64,000 bases of DNA, taken from Brachionus manjavacas (taxonomy: Eukaryota; Rotifera; Eurotatoria; Ploima; Brachionidae). A program made the position numbers and the translations under genes. Below the pieces are notes generated by a model, which had not been told where the DNA came from, made no database searches, and was given only the letters and a program-made list of their open reading frames with translations. The stretch covers positions 3,224,001 to 3,288,000 of the forward strand of contig JAHQIY010000004.1 in the NCBI GenBank assembly GCA_019054805.1. Reading direction: 5' to 3'. The first letter of the stretch is position 1; each line of letters opens with the position of its first letter. Positions 11,591-21,797 of the stretch are shown here, piece by piece.

Positions 11591-13590
11591 TTTTTAATTG
11601 AAAGAAAAGAAAAAAATATTGTCTAGAATATAATTTTTTTATAATTTAGACACCTGTGTAGTTGTAAAATAAGATTATGTAGGTATAAGCAATTCTCAAA
11701 TTTCTAGTTTTTTTTTTCTATGATTGTTGTAAGTTGGTCGTTTTCGTTTTTTGTTTTTTTTTTTTTTTGGTTTTTTGCTCTTGTTGTTGTACTCTGTTCT
11801 CTATCAAATATTGAAGTGGTCTAAATATTTTTTATTTCTAATTTAATTTAATCATTTTTAATTTATATATTTGATTCAACATTATATATTGTTCTTTATT
11901 TAATGATATAATTGAATAAAATTCCAAAAAATATTAAGTGTTATTTCGATCCTAAAACAAAGACACCTTTTGAAATGTTTGAACCATTTTATCAAGTTAA
12001 TACCAGACTTGTAAATTATTTTTTTTCTATATCAAAATTTTTTATCAAATTTTTTATTGAATAATTTTAGATTATTGCTTAAATAAAGTCCAAATTTTTT
12101 TTGAAAGAAAATTAAAATGGACATTTAAAGCAGTCTGGAACTTTTTTAAACAAAATGTGAATAAACAATCAATTTTGTTTTAACTAAAAAACAAGTTTTG
12201 GTGTCAAGTAAGACTCCCAAATGTCTATCAGATTATTGAATAGACGACGAAAAAATAACTGGCCTACAAAAATGGGTAAAGAATAAAAGATAAGCCAAAA
12301 TATACGATTCGTCAAGATCCGACAATTTCGATGGCCGTCCGCAGTTACACGGTCTTGAAGTCCTTTTGTAAATTCACTTACTGAGTATTTGTCTTTTTAT
12401 TTTTATTAAAGAAATAAAAAATTGATATAAAAAAAATTAATTTCAATTTTAAATTAACAAATTATTGTTAGGGGGGAATAACCAAAATGTAGAATAAAAA
12501 AAATATAGAAAGGTAAAAACATCGAATCAATAAAAAGTGAAAAAAAATGTTAAAGTGTCATTTGAAGAAACAACTCTTTTTCTTCCACTCAAGTTTTTTT
12601 TTTGTTCGGTTTATACTTTCGCCTTGAAAAATTCTCATTAAATTTGACTCCATGTAACTCTGCTCTTGCTTAAACAAGTCTATTACCATGCCTAGAGTCA
12701 AATTCTGTCTCGCATCAGGCTTTAGTCGTGAATCGGAGTCTATTAGCGATCGGGGTATTAGCATTCATTTTAAATTTCATTAAAAAAAGCAAGATGTTTT
12801 TTTGTATATTATGTATATTTTTTCCTTTCAAATAAATGTTTTTTTTTCTAAATATTTTTTTTCTTTTTTATATTTTTTTCTATTATTTTTTTTTCTATAT
12901 TTTGATATATCACCATTGTTAGGAAATTAAAGTCAAAAAATTAAGAACTAACGAGTGTTCAAAAAAGTTTGGCTCGTTTTTGTTTTATAAAAAAACTATG
13001 AATGGAATATCCGAAAGTCTTGAAATTTTGAACATAAATAATTTAGCATCTTAATTAAATAAAAAAATAGTAATCTTTTTAATATTCATCTTTTTCTTCT
13101 AATAGGCGATTTAACCTTGACCCCTGGTAAATAGACCCCGTGTCCTTGAAAATTTTGATTTTAAGATTTTTATACTGTCTAAAAGATAATTTAACAAGCA
13201 TTAAAATGATATATAGATTATTTAATTGTGACTGTTAGTTCAAAAGGTATGGCAAAAAACTGGTATTTTTTAGCGAATTTTCAAAATGCCAAAAAATGGT
13301 CCTTGTTAGGCTTTATTTAGATTACTTTATAATAAATAAAGGTATCCAAACCAAATTTTGGTTGTCATGAGAAAACTGACCTTTCTTCATATTAAATGTT
13401 TTTATAATAATGACACATAAAGAACAACATCATGTACAACGGATAATTCAATAAAAGAAAGTGTTTTACTTTAAAATATTTTAAACATAATAAATATTAG
13501 CTTATATTAAAGCTAAAAAAATAAACTTTAAATTAAAAAAAACCTTTTTTGAACACCCGTTAGTACAAAAAAAAATAGTTTATTAATTAA
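11591..13590. other. Intergenic region after KDM5
   Basis: KDM5 3' flank. A possible polyadenylation signal AATAAA lies near 11916. The rest is very AT-rich with T-runs. The only coding-like stretch is a minus-strand frame at 12558-12764. Confidence 0.5.
12558..12764 (-). CDS. Small unidentified ORF, 68 codons
   Basis: A minus-strand frame starting MLIPRSLIDSDSRLKP and ending in a lysine-rich stretch. Its base composition is more coding-like than the flanks, and the middle (VIDLFKQEQSYMESNLMRIF) looks like an amphipathic helix. I do not recognise the family. It could be a small gene, an exon of something larger, or chance; no neighbouring exon on the same strand was found. Confidence 0.25.
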   Translation of the reverse strand: MLIPRSLIDSDSRLKPDARQNLTLGMVIDLFKQEQSYMESNLMRIFQGESINRTKKKLEWKKKSCFFK

Positions 13591-13850
13591 AACTGGTGGA
13601 ATAAAATAGAGAAGGTTTGGAATCAAGAAATATCGAATATGCAACTACATTGTGTAATTGATACCTAACAATTTTTTCCTGAACTATCAAATATTTAAAC
13701 ATTTCTAGCCTCTAGTTATTTCAACGTATCGTTTTTAATTTTTACTTTTTTATTTTATTTTATCTTATTTAACTTAATTTTAATTTTTTTATTTTCTGAA
13801 GGAGCATTAGCTCGGTACAGATAAACAAATAAATAAATAAACAACAGGTA
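13590..13850 (+). mobile_element. 3' end fragment of a LINE
   Basis: The GAGAAGGTTTGGAATCAAGA block matches the 3' region of the long LINE at about 18350, and the fragment ends with TTCTGAAGGAGCATTAGCTC followed by an AAATA-type repeat tail. It is a 5'-truncated copy of the same family, ending directly against the left end of the Merlin-like element. Confidence 0.75.
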
Positions 13851-14099
13851 TCATGTCCAGAATGTGATCAGTGATCAATCATCACATATTTCGTGATCAA
13901 AAAAGCCTCTAATTTATGAAAAAATAAAAATAAATTTTTTTTGGTGATCAGAAAATATTTTTGGTGATCTCAAAATTTTTTATATATTAATATATATTTA
14001 AGTTTATAACCAATTTTCAAAAAAAAATAAAATCTAAATTATTCTTTGTGTTTTTTTGACATTTGCAATTTAACACACTTTTCATAAATTCACCACAAA

Positions 14100-14556
14100 T
14101 GCTACGTGCTACCGGATTTGAATGCTTGCTTAATGCTTTTTTTGCAGCTAATTTAGCTTCTTCGGACGATTCTACTGGGACCAAAAACTGCCTTTTCTTT
14201 TACGGTTTTTAACTCTAACTCGGAATTTTTTTGTCTAATTTCTTCAAAGCTCTCCTCCAACTCGTCATTTGTTTCATCATCATTTCAAATTATCTCATTA
14301 TTTTCTTTGACAGTCAATGATTCTGTGGTAAAATTTTCACTTTCATCCTCATCATCGTTCAAATCAAGCGATTCAATCGGATCTTTTTCAGATCCACCTT
14401 CTTTTAAAAAACCAAATAATGAATCAGTATCGACGTCTTGTTCATCATCTTCATCGCTAGATTCTTCTTAACAATCACCTTCTTCATAGTGCAAAACAAT
14501 ATCCTAGTCATCATCATTACAACTTGAAATAGAACATAGTTTTTCAAATTCAACTT
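14100..14556 (-). pseudogene. Acidic C-terminal tail of the Merlin-like transposase
   Basis: The minus strand reads through long acidic stretches (ESSDEDDEQDVDTDS and similar) with a few stop codons. Its position just beyond the LINE target duplication and its matching frame make it the displaced end of the transposase fragment at 18955-19165. Function of the tail is unknown. Confidence 0.5.
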
Positions 14557-14603
14557 TCCGGGAAAAAATTAAAAAATTAAAAAAAAATTAACATATTTAA
14601 AAT

Positions 14604-15427
14604 TTGAATTATCTACTACGGAAAATGTCTTTTACTATGGATAATACGGCAAAAATGCCCAACATAGTTCGAATAAGGATGAAAAAAGACAATCCAAGTA
14701 TTAAAATCAAAGATGTCGTCAAGGCGCTTTACAATGTAGACCAATCATGTTATAAATTCATCAAAGGAGTAAGTCAAATTAATAGCGTTCTAAACTGGTA
14801 TGCCTCATTTATGGAAGATTTCGACACCAACCTACTTATTTGGAAAAAAATCAGACTAGCTGATGAAGAATTAGAAATACAAGATGCCAACTACAACTAT
14901 CCTTTCAAACATTGTACATTCAAGATTAACTGAGTTCCGATGACCTGAATGAAGTAAAAAATTTTATTGAAAATGGCTTAGGAAAGAATCAAGAAAACAG
15001 ACTTGAAACAGAAAACATCTCAATCGGATAAAGTGAAATAGTACTTGAAGACACTGACCAGCCGCAAATTAAAGTTGAAAATGGTACAATCAGAAGAAAA
15101 ATCATATATTTGAAAAAATCAACGGTTCAAATTATCATTGGTGTAACAAAATTCAAAGATTGGAAGATCCTTGTAACTCAAGTCGGGAAGAAACCTAACT
15201 GCTTCATTTGCAATTCACTTGATCATCTTAGAAAACACTGCCCTAAACTAAAACAAAAATGCAGTGACTGTGGTAAGGTAGGCCATGCGAGGTGTTCCTT
15301 TGCTAACAAAGTATATTCGGATAAAGTAGAAGAGTTAATAGAACTACCATTTGATGAAATGGATGAGAGCGACTCTAACGATGAATTAGATAAATCAACT
15401 CCGACAATAGGCAGCTTACAAAAATAA
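14604..15427 (+). pseudogene. LINE ORF1 (gag-like, zinc knuckles), broken
   Basis: Two open pieces (14604-14933, 15110-15427) with in-frame stops between them. The second piece has a CCHC knuckle (CFICNSLDHLRKHC) followed by a variant one (CSDCGKVGHARC) and an acidic end. In Jockey-like elements such ORF1 products bind the element RNA. The start could be 14604 or the ATG at 14625; the reading frame is dead either way. Confidence 0.7.
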
Positions 15428-15621
15428 TTAGGGATAGATAAGCCAAATGGCAGAAACAATTCAATGTTTATTCTAGGAAAAACAGGAAATAAGTATAAAA
15501 GGGTTGCATCAGCTACCTCATTAAACGATTCAAATAACCAACAAGAACAAAAGAAAACTTAGACCAAAATTATGATGAACGAGTTTAGCGCTTTTCTTGT
15601 GCGAGATTAAAGACTAAAAGT

Positions 15622-18250
15622 ATGCAAACCAACCAATCAAAGAAAACAACAAAAAAAAACTTTTTAAATCAATCTTCTTCAAAAAACAAGTTAGTAATTA
15701 CACATTGGAATTGTTTTTATTTACCTTGTAGGATTCATCTTTTAGAACAGTTTTTAGCTCAAAATTGCCCCGACATTGTTCTCCTTAATGAGATAAAAGT
15801 AAATCCTAGTGATATGGACTTCTATTTTAATTTTTAAAACTATGTATCATTATTTAAGGCTCGAAATAAACATGGTGGGGGAGTAGCTGTTTTAGTAAAA
15901 ACGGGAATTGAATTTAAACAAGAAAATTCATTTGATAAGTTTTCTGCAGAACTTCTTTGTATCAAGATAAGCTTAAAAAATACACAATTTTTTTTTCTTT
16001 AGTCTTTTCAATCCACCACATATTGAACTTCCTTTCGAACTTTTCCTTGAAATATCAAGGAAATGTGGAAAATTCATAATAGGAGGTGATCGTAATGCAA
16101 AGACAAAAAGTTTGGGTGGTTTGAGAGAAAATGAGAATGGCCTTATCTTGGAGAAAATTATTAACAGGCTCAACCTCTAAGTAATTAACGATAAGACACC
16201 AACAAAAATAGATTTAAGACGGAATATTATGAAGTCCTTGATATTTTTTTGATCCCGTCTTCACTCTCAGATAGAGTTCACGACTTCAAGGTTCTTATAG
16301 ATGATTATATGTTGAGTGATCATTTTCTTATTCAAGCATTCATTTCAGTTGAGCATACTATCACAGTTAATTATTCGAATTCTTATTTTAATTTTAAAAA
16401 AGATAATTGGGGACTCTACCAAGATATACTTAAGTCTTCAAGTCAACACAATAGTTATACGGAAAATATTGACGAGCTAAATGAACACATCTCAAAAAAA
16501 AACATTCACGCTGCTTAAAAAAGTATACCCCTCTACTCTCAAAAGTTTTTTAAATCTAGCTTACCAAAAAATATTGTAATATTAATTAAAGTATGAAGGA
16601 AAATGAGAAAACTTTTCCAAAAATCAAGATGTCCTTCTTTAAAGTGATATTTAATAAGCTTACATCTGAGCTACGTCTCGGTCTTAAAGAATTTTGGAAT
16701 CAAAACTGGCTCGAGTTTATGAATAAAATAGGAAAAAATCCACTTTCAAGTAGACCTTTTTGGAGGAAAATAAATATGTTCAGGACAATAAAACTTACAA
16801 GACAAATACCATCATTACTTAAAGATGGCAAAGAATATAATTCAGATACAGATAAAGGAAAAATTTTTGGTGATCTTTTAGCCACAACCTTTAGTCCTCA
16901 TCTTGATTTTGTTGGATCTGATGATAATTGTGAAGTTTCAGAAACAATAAGGGATATAGAAAAAAATAAATTACAAACTAATCCATATGAACCTATCAGT
17001 CTCTTAGAAATTAAAAAAGCTTTAAAAAAATTAAAAGAAATAGGGGGGGTCTGGTCTTGATCGTATCCACAACCTCATGTTAAAAAATTACCTATAGAGA
17101 CTTTATTTTAAATAAGTCTACTCTTTAATAAGAGAATGGAAATAGGCCAGGTTCCATAATCCTGGAAAATAGCAAGCATAACCATGATCCCTAAGAAATC
17201 ATTTCCTACTCAAGACCCCAACTATCGTTCAATTAGTATGACAAGTTGTCTTGGAAAACTACTTGAACGTATTATTTACATCAGAATATATAATTTTCTC
17301 GAGAACAATAAATTACTGATACATGAGCAATCAGGATTTAGAAAACACAGACGCACTGCAGATAATCTTTAATTTCTCATTCAAAAAGTCGTAGAGTCTT
17401 TTAATAGAAAGAAAAAAGTCTGCTGTCTATATTTTGACATTTCTAATGCTTTTGATCGAGTTTGGCATGATGGACTAATTTATAAGTTAATTAAAATAAA
17501 TCTACCTCCTTATATCATTCATTGGATAAGATCGTTTTTGCAATTAAGATCTTTTAGAGTAAATGTAAATGGTCATCTAAGTGATCAATACCCTATTAAA
17601 GCAGGAGTCCCACAAGGGTCAATAATTAGTCCACTTCTTTTTAGCATTTTTTTAAATGACATACCAAAAAGGAACAAAACAAACTGCCAGTACTCTCTTC
17701 TTTTTGCAGATGATTTGGCTACTTTTTTTATTTTCAAAAAGATAGGATCGCTTGAAAACGTGATTAATAAGTACCTAAACAAATTGAAAAATGGCTTTTC
17801 AAATGGAAAATGAAAATATCTGTTGCAAAGTCATCTTACATGATTTTTGAGAAAAAAACAAAAGTAAAAACCAATCTTAACCTTAAAATTAATGGTAACA
17901 GTTTAAATAACGAGGAAAAAGTGAAATTTTTAGGAATCACGTTAGACTCAAAACTTACATTTAGTCCAATGGTAGATGAATTAAAAGAACGCTGTAATTC
18001 TAGACTTAATTTAATAAAATATCTTTCAAATAGAAAATGGGGTCTTAAACCAGAAACATTAGGTAATCTTTACAAATCCTTGATAGGATCAATCTTGGAT
18101 TATTCTTTTCCTTGTTTAAATTCATTCTCAGAAACTAACATAAAAAAATACAAGTAATTCAAAATTCAGCAGTTCGATCTATTTTGAAGCTGAAATATGA
18201 TACACCCTCAAATATTATGCACCAAGAGGCCTTCAATAAACTTAAACTCC
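15622..18250 (+). pseudogene. LINE ORF2 (endonuclease + reverse transcriptase), broken
   Basis: Open pieces in shifting frames cover an endonuclease start (15690-15837), a linker (16249-17060), RT fingers (IPKKSFPTQDPNYRSISMTS at about 17184), palm (FDISNAFDRVWHD at about 17433), the GVPQGS motif and FADD, then the thumb (17810-18157). At least five stops or frameshifts are visible, so no active protein can be made. Confidence 0.8.
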
Positions 18251-18894
18251 TAACAGTTACAAATCGACTTTTTTGAGTTGAGTGAGAGATATGTCAGGGC
18301 AGGATTGAGTCATTCTGTTCCACTGGTCGTCAGACTAGTGGAAGAATACAGAGAAGGTTTCGAATCAAGATATATCGAATATCCAACTCCATTGTGTAAT
18401 TGCTACCTAGTAATTTCTTCTTTTTTTCCTGATTTATAATATATTAAAACATGTCTAACTTAATGTCCAATTGAAGAGAAAAAAAAAAAAAAAAGGATTT
18501 TTACCTAAAAAAAATAATTGAAAATCTCCACCGCTGTACTGCTCACGCTAACTCCTAGTTCGGTTTGAGTCGGTTTGATTCGGTTTGGTTCAAAAAAAAA
18601 AAAAAAAAAAAAAAAACACAATGAATAATAATTATCAAAATTAGAATAATGATAAATTATTATACAAACACCATAGCGTAATTTCTTGTCTTCGTCAATT
18701 CAGTTTAATTTTTTTTTTAATTAACTCACTACATATCAAAAAAATAAAAGCTGTAACTCATGTAACAATTTATTCCAATTCATGTCTTCTTAACTTTCAT
18801 TTATTTAGCTTTTTTTACTTTATTTTTATTTTTTTTTATCTCATTTTATTAACTTTAATTTTATTTTTATTTTATTCTTTTCTTTTTTTTTTTT

Positions 18895-18948
18895 AATTTA
18901 TTCTGAAGGAGCTCTAGCTCGGTACAGAAAACAAATAAATAAAAATAA
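18895..18948 (+). repeat. LINE 3' hairpin and AAATA tail
   Basis: GAGCTCTAGCTC can fold as a short stem (GAGCT/AGCTC) just before GGTACAG and a run of AAATA-like units. The same arrangement is found near 13800, 57845 and 60728. Confidence 0.6.
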
Positions 18949-18954
18949 AAATTC

Positions 18955-19165
18955 AACTTGTGTTGTACCCAGATAATAAAAATTTTGTATATTAGATAAC
19001 CCGAGAGAATAACACTTTGTACGATTATCGTAAACTTGGTTGTTGAACCTCCACATGAACTCGTCTGTAAGTTTGAATGTAATCTCTCTAACACCCTTTC
19101 ATTTCTTTAAACCGTTGCTTAGGCGAGTTCCACAATGATTCGATGGGATTCGTACAAGCTATTTT
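18955..19165 (-). pseudogene. Merlin/ISXO2-type transposase C-terminal fragment
   Basis: The minus strand encodes NPIESLWNSPKQRFKEMKG, then DEFMWRFNNQVYD. In ISXO2/Merlin transposases the Glu of NxIExxW is the last catalytic acidic residue, and DEFxWR is the conserved end of the domain. A one-base frameshift near 18990 joins this to a frame reading TTQVEF, which resumes on the far side of the LINE as EKLCSISSCNDDD. The preceding catalytic region is absent: only about 70 bp separate it from the right terminal repeat. Confidence 0.75.
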
Positions 19166-19379
19166 AAAATTTTGAAATTTCTAGAATGAAAAAATTTTTT
19201 GATTTAAACAAAAAAAAATTTATGTGATCAAAATGATCACATTCTGGACATGACCTAAACTACCCTGAATTACAATAATTTGAAATAAAAAATTTCTATC
19301 GGAAAAAAAATGTTTGGCTGACTGGTGGATGACCACGAGTCAGTCAGTTTTTATTAACAAAATTTAAAGTTAAAAGCTT

Positions 19380-19610
19380 TGAAATCTGCCCGATAGACGG
19401 AAAACAGCTAGATACCGAGGCATAGGAGACGTTTACGGTGATATGGACCTTCGTCTGCTGGATTGTCGGCAGAAAGCACGTACGATACTCGGATGTTGTT
19501 GGTTGACTTGAATTTGACCACCAGTATTAGGGAGAAGAACCTGTGCATCGATTCTCTCCCCGTGGAGTAAAAGCGGGCCCACCACGATAAACAGTTGTAT
19601 TTTACTGGTC
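19380..19610 (-). pseudogene. Retroelement RNase H remnant in a GC-richer island
   Basis: This stretch is far richer in GC than its surroundings. The minus strand reads RWWARFYSTGRESMHRFF-like sequence and then NNIRVSYVLSADNPADEG. The V-S-Y-x-x-S-x-x-N-P-A-D pattern is typical of the RNase H end of the reverse transcriptase in Pao/BEL, DIRS and related retroelements. No RT motif, LTR or integrase was found nearby, so it is a fragment of uncertain class. Confidence 0.5.
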
Positions 19611-20039
19611 ATCTAAAACAAAGAGCAGCAAAGAAGCTGCTGCCTCATTAAATAAAATTGAGTCAGTAGGGGAAACGATTGAGAAATCATTCCCAAAATA
19701 GACCAAATTTTACAATACGGACGAGTTTTAAATTTGGTCTATCGAATAACCCCTGATTATATTAACATTTTTTCTAAGGCACAAGCCTTCTTTAACTATG
19801 TTTTTGGTTTTAAACCCCATTTCCTATTTGAGAGATATTTTATTAAGTTAAGCCTTGAATTACAGAGTTAGTTTAAATATCAGAATATTTAAAGGACAGC
19901 GATCAAAGGGTTAAACTTCCGTATTTTTAAAGGTGCAGTTTGTTTAATATTTTTAAATTCAAAAGACGATAATCAAAAAATAGAAAAATAGAAGATGATA
20001 AAAATCATTAATTAGTTGTCAATCTTTTATTTCCAGAAG

Positions 20040-21290
20040 TAAATTTCAAAACTAATCAATGTGGAAGGATGTCCTCAGTGGAGTCCCCCAGGGTTCGGTT
20101 CTGGGTCCCCTACTGTTCATTGTATTCATTAATGACCTTCCTGATGGTTTAAAGCATCTTTGTAAGCTTTTTGCGGACGATAGCAAGCTAATGGCTATCA
20201 TTAGGAACGTTTCAGACCAAGAAAAGCTCCAAAAAGACTTGAACGAGTTACTTAAGTGGACTGTGGATTGGAAAATGAAATTTAACTTCGACAAATGTAA
20301 GGTCATGCATTTTGGAAATTCTAAGATCCATCGAAACCGTGAGTACACGTTTGAAGCAGATGATAATTCGAAACAGAACACATATGTCCTCACAAATACA
20401 TCGACTGAAAGAGACCTCGGCATAATTCTGAAAGATAATCTCAAATGGGACGATCACATTAAGAATGTCACTTTAAAAGCAAATAATGTCTTGGGTAGAC
20501 TCAAAAGATCGTTTACTAAATGGAATGTGCAAACATTCAAAATTTTATACACATCACATATTCGCCCATTACTCGAGTATGCTGCTCCAGCATGGAACCC
20601 TCATAAAAAACAAGACATTAAGCTCCTCGGAAAGGTCCAAAGAAGAGCTACTAAGAGTGTTCCGCAACTAAGAAACAAATCATATCAAGAGAGATTAGCA
20701 TCACTTAACCTGACGACATTAGAAGAAAGGAGGGAAAGAGGGGACATCATCCAACTCTACAAATTCAAAAACAACTTTAATCAAGTATGTTGGTATCATC
20801 CAATAGCCAATGTACCTGCATCTGAAAACATGGGACCTGCTGGCTCAACCAGATTATCACGGAAGAGACTATACAGGCAATTTGTTAAAAACTGGTCACC
20901 GAGAGACAACTTCTTTTCCAATAGAACAGTACCCCTATGGAATGAGCTACCACCAGAAGTTACGAGTGCACCAACAGTGAACGCATTTAAAAATAGATAT
21001 GATGATTTCAAATCAAACTAACACTTTTAATTTTATCTTTATTTTTCATTTCTTGAATTTATATTTAAAACTTGTTGTTAAATCACACTACTTATCTGCC
21101 ATAGCCATGTACTTGAGGTACCTAGCTCCGCGGTTTAAAACCCGTTGCAGATTAACTTATAATAACTTATAATAATCAAGCCGATAAATAACTATTACAC
21201 GTGTCACTCGCTACTTTACATTTCATTTAATTATCTCGTTTTACTTTATTTTTATTTTTTATACTCAAAGAGGAATTTAATAAATAAATG
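20040..21290 (+). mobile_element. 5'-truncated CR1/L2-like LINE
   Basis: A second LINE family, distinct from the long copy upstream. It begins inside the reverse transcriptase, keeps an open frame to the end of ORF2, has a 3' UTR (21022-21280), and stops in an AATAAATAAAT tail. The truncation at the left is the usual result of incomplete reverse transcription at insertion. Confidence 0.8.
20059..21021 (+). pseudogene. Reverse transcriptase C-terminal half, open frame of 320 codons
   Basis: The frame opens with SGVPQGSVLGPLLFIVFIND, has the catalytic FADD (LFADDSKLMA), then the thumb and C-terminal segment (HIRPLLEYAAPAWNPH, then KVQRRATK) characteristic of CR1/L2 and Jockey-like ORF2 ends. 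It lacks the endonuclease and the RT fingers, so it cannot be functional alone. The absence of any stop in 320 codons shows that this insertion is much younger than the LINE at 14.6-18.9 kb. Confidence 0.85.
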
Positions 21291-21797
21291 ATTCGTAAAA
21301 AAATTATATCAATTTCTTTTGGCAGTAAAGTACAGTAAATCAACAAAACTCTTAAAAGTTTCATAATAATTAAGTTGACTTAATGTAAATCTAAATTTTA
21401 GGAGTTAAAAAAAAACAAGTTTTTTATCAAATATTTATTAAAGTATAAATAAAAATTTTAATTAAATTTTAACTTCATTAAACAGAGTCAATAAAAAAAT
21501 TGCTCTTTTTGAAATTAAAAAATAATACCACAAGATTAAATTCTGCTTATATCTTCAATAAAACTAATTTAAAAAAAACTATTAAATAAAAAATATAAAT
21601 AAATGCTCACTATAAATACATAAAATGTGACTTTTAATGCGGACTGTTCATTTATACAATTATATACTCATCAGTCAAGCGCAGTTAAATAACAATTTTT
21701 GTTCATTTAAACTCAAGCAAATAATACCTCAAATCTATTTAGATCTAAAAATAATCCTAAATTCAATTAAATAAATCTAATAACAATCTAATAACAA

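Larger units (their letters stand above)
14557..18948 (+). mobile_element. Full-length but decayed LINE with 11-bp target duplication
   Basis: A non-LTR retrotransposon flanked by AAATTCAACTT at 14546-14556 and 18949-18959. ORF1 (14604-15427, broken) has zinc knuckles. ORF2 starts near 15622 with an apurinic-type endonuclease (HWNC, then CPDIVLLNEIKV) and continues to a reverse transcriptase with GVPQGSIISPLLFSIFLND and FADD (about 17700). Several stops and frameshifts interrupt both ORFs. The 3' end carries GAAGGAGCTCTAGCTCGGTA and a short A/AAATA-rich tail. The 3' UTR also contains an A-tract segment at about 18480-18640 that may be a later insertion. Jockey/CR1-like by domain order. Confidence 0.85.
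13851..19253 (-). mobile_element. Merlin-like DNA transposon, interrupted by a LINE
   Basis: Perfect 20-bp terminal inverted repeats, TCATGTCCAGAATGTGATCA, lie at 13851-13870 and 19234-19253. Between them on the minus strand is the C-terminal part of an ISXO2/Merlin-type transposase (NPIESLW, then DEFMWRFN) at about 18955-19165. It continues, after the LINE is removed, into an acidic tail at about 14100-14556. Nearly all of the catalytic domain before NPIESLW is missing, so the element was already defective. Later stops and a frameshift mark further decay. No clear 8-9-bp flanking duplication was found. Confidence 0.75.
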
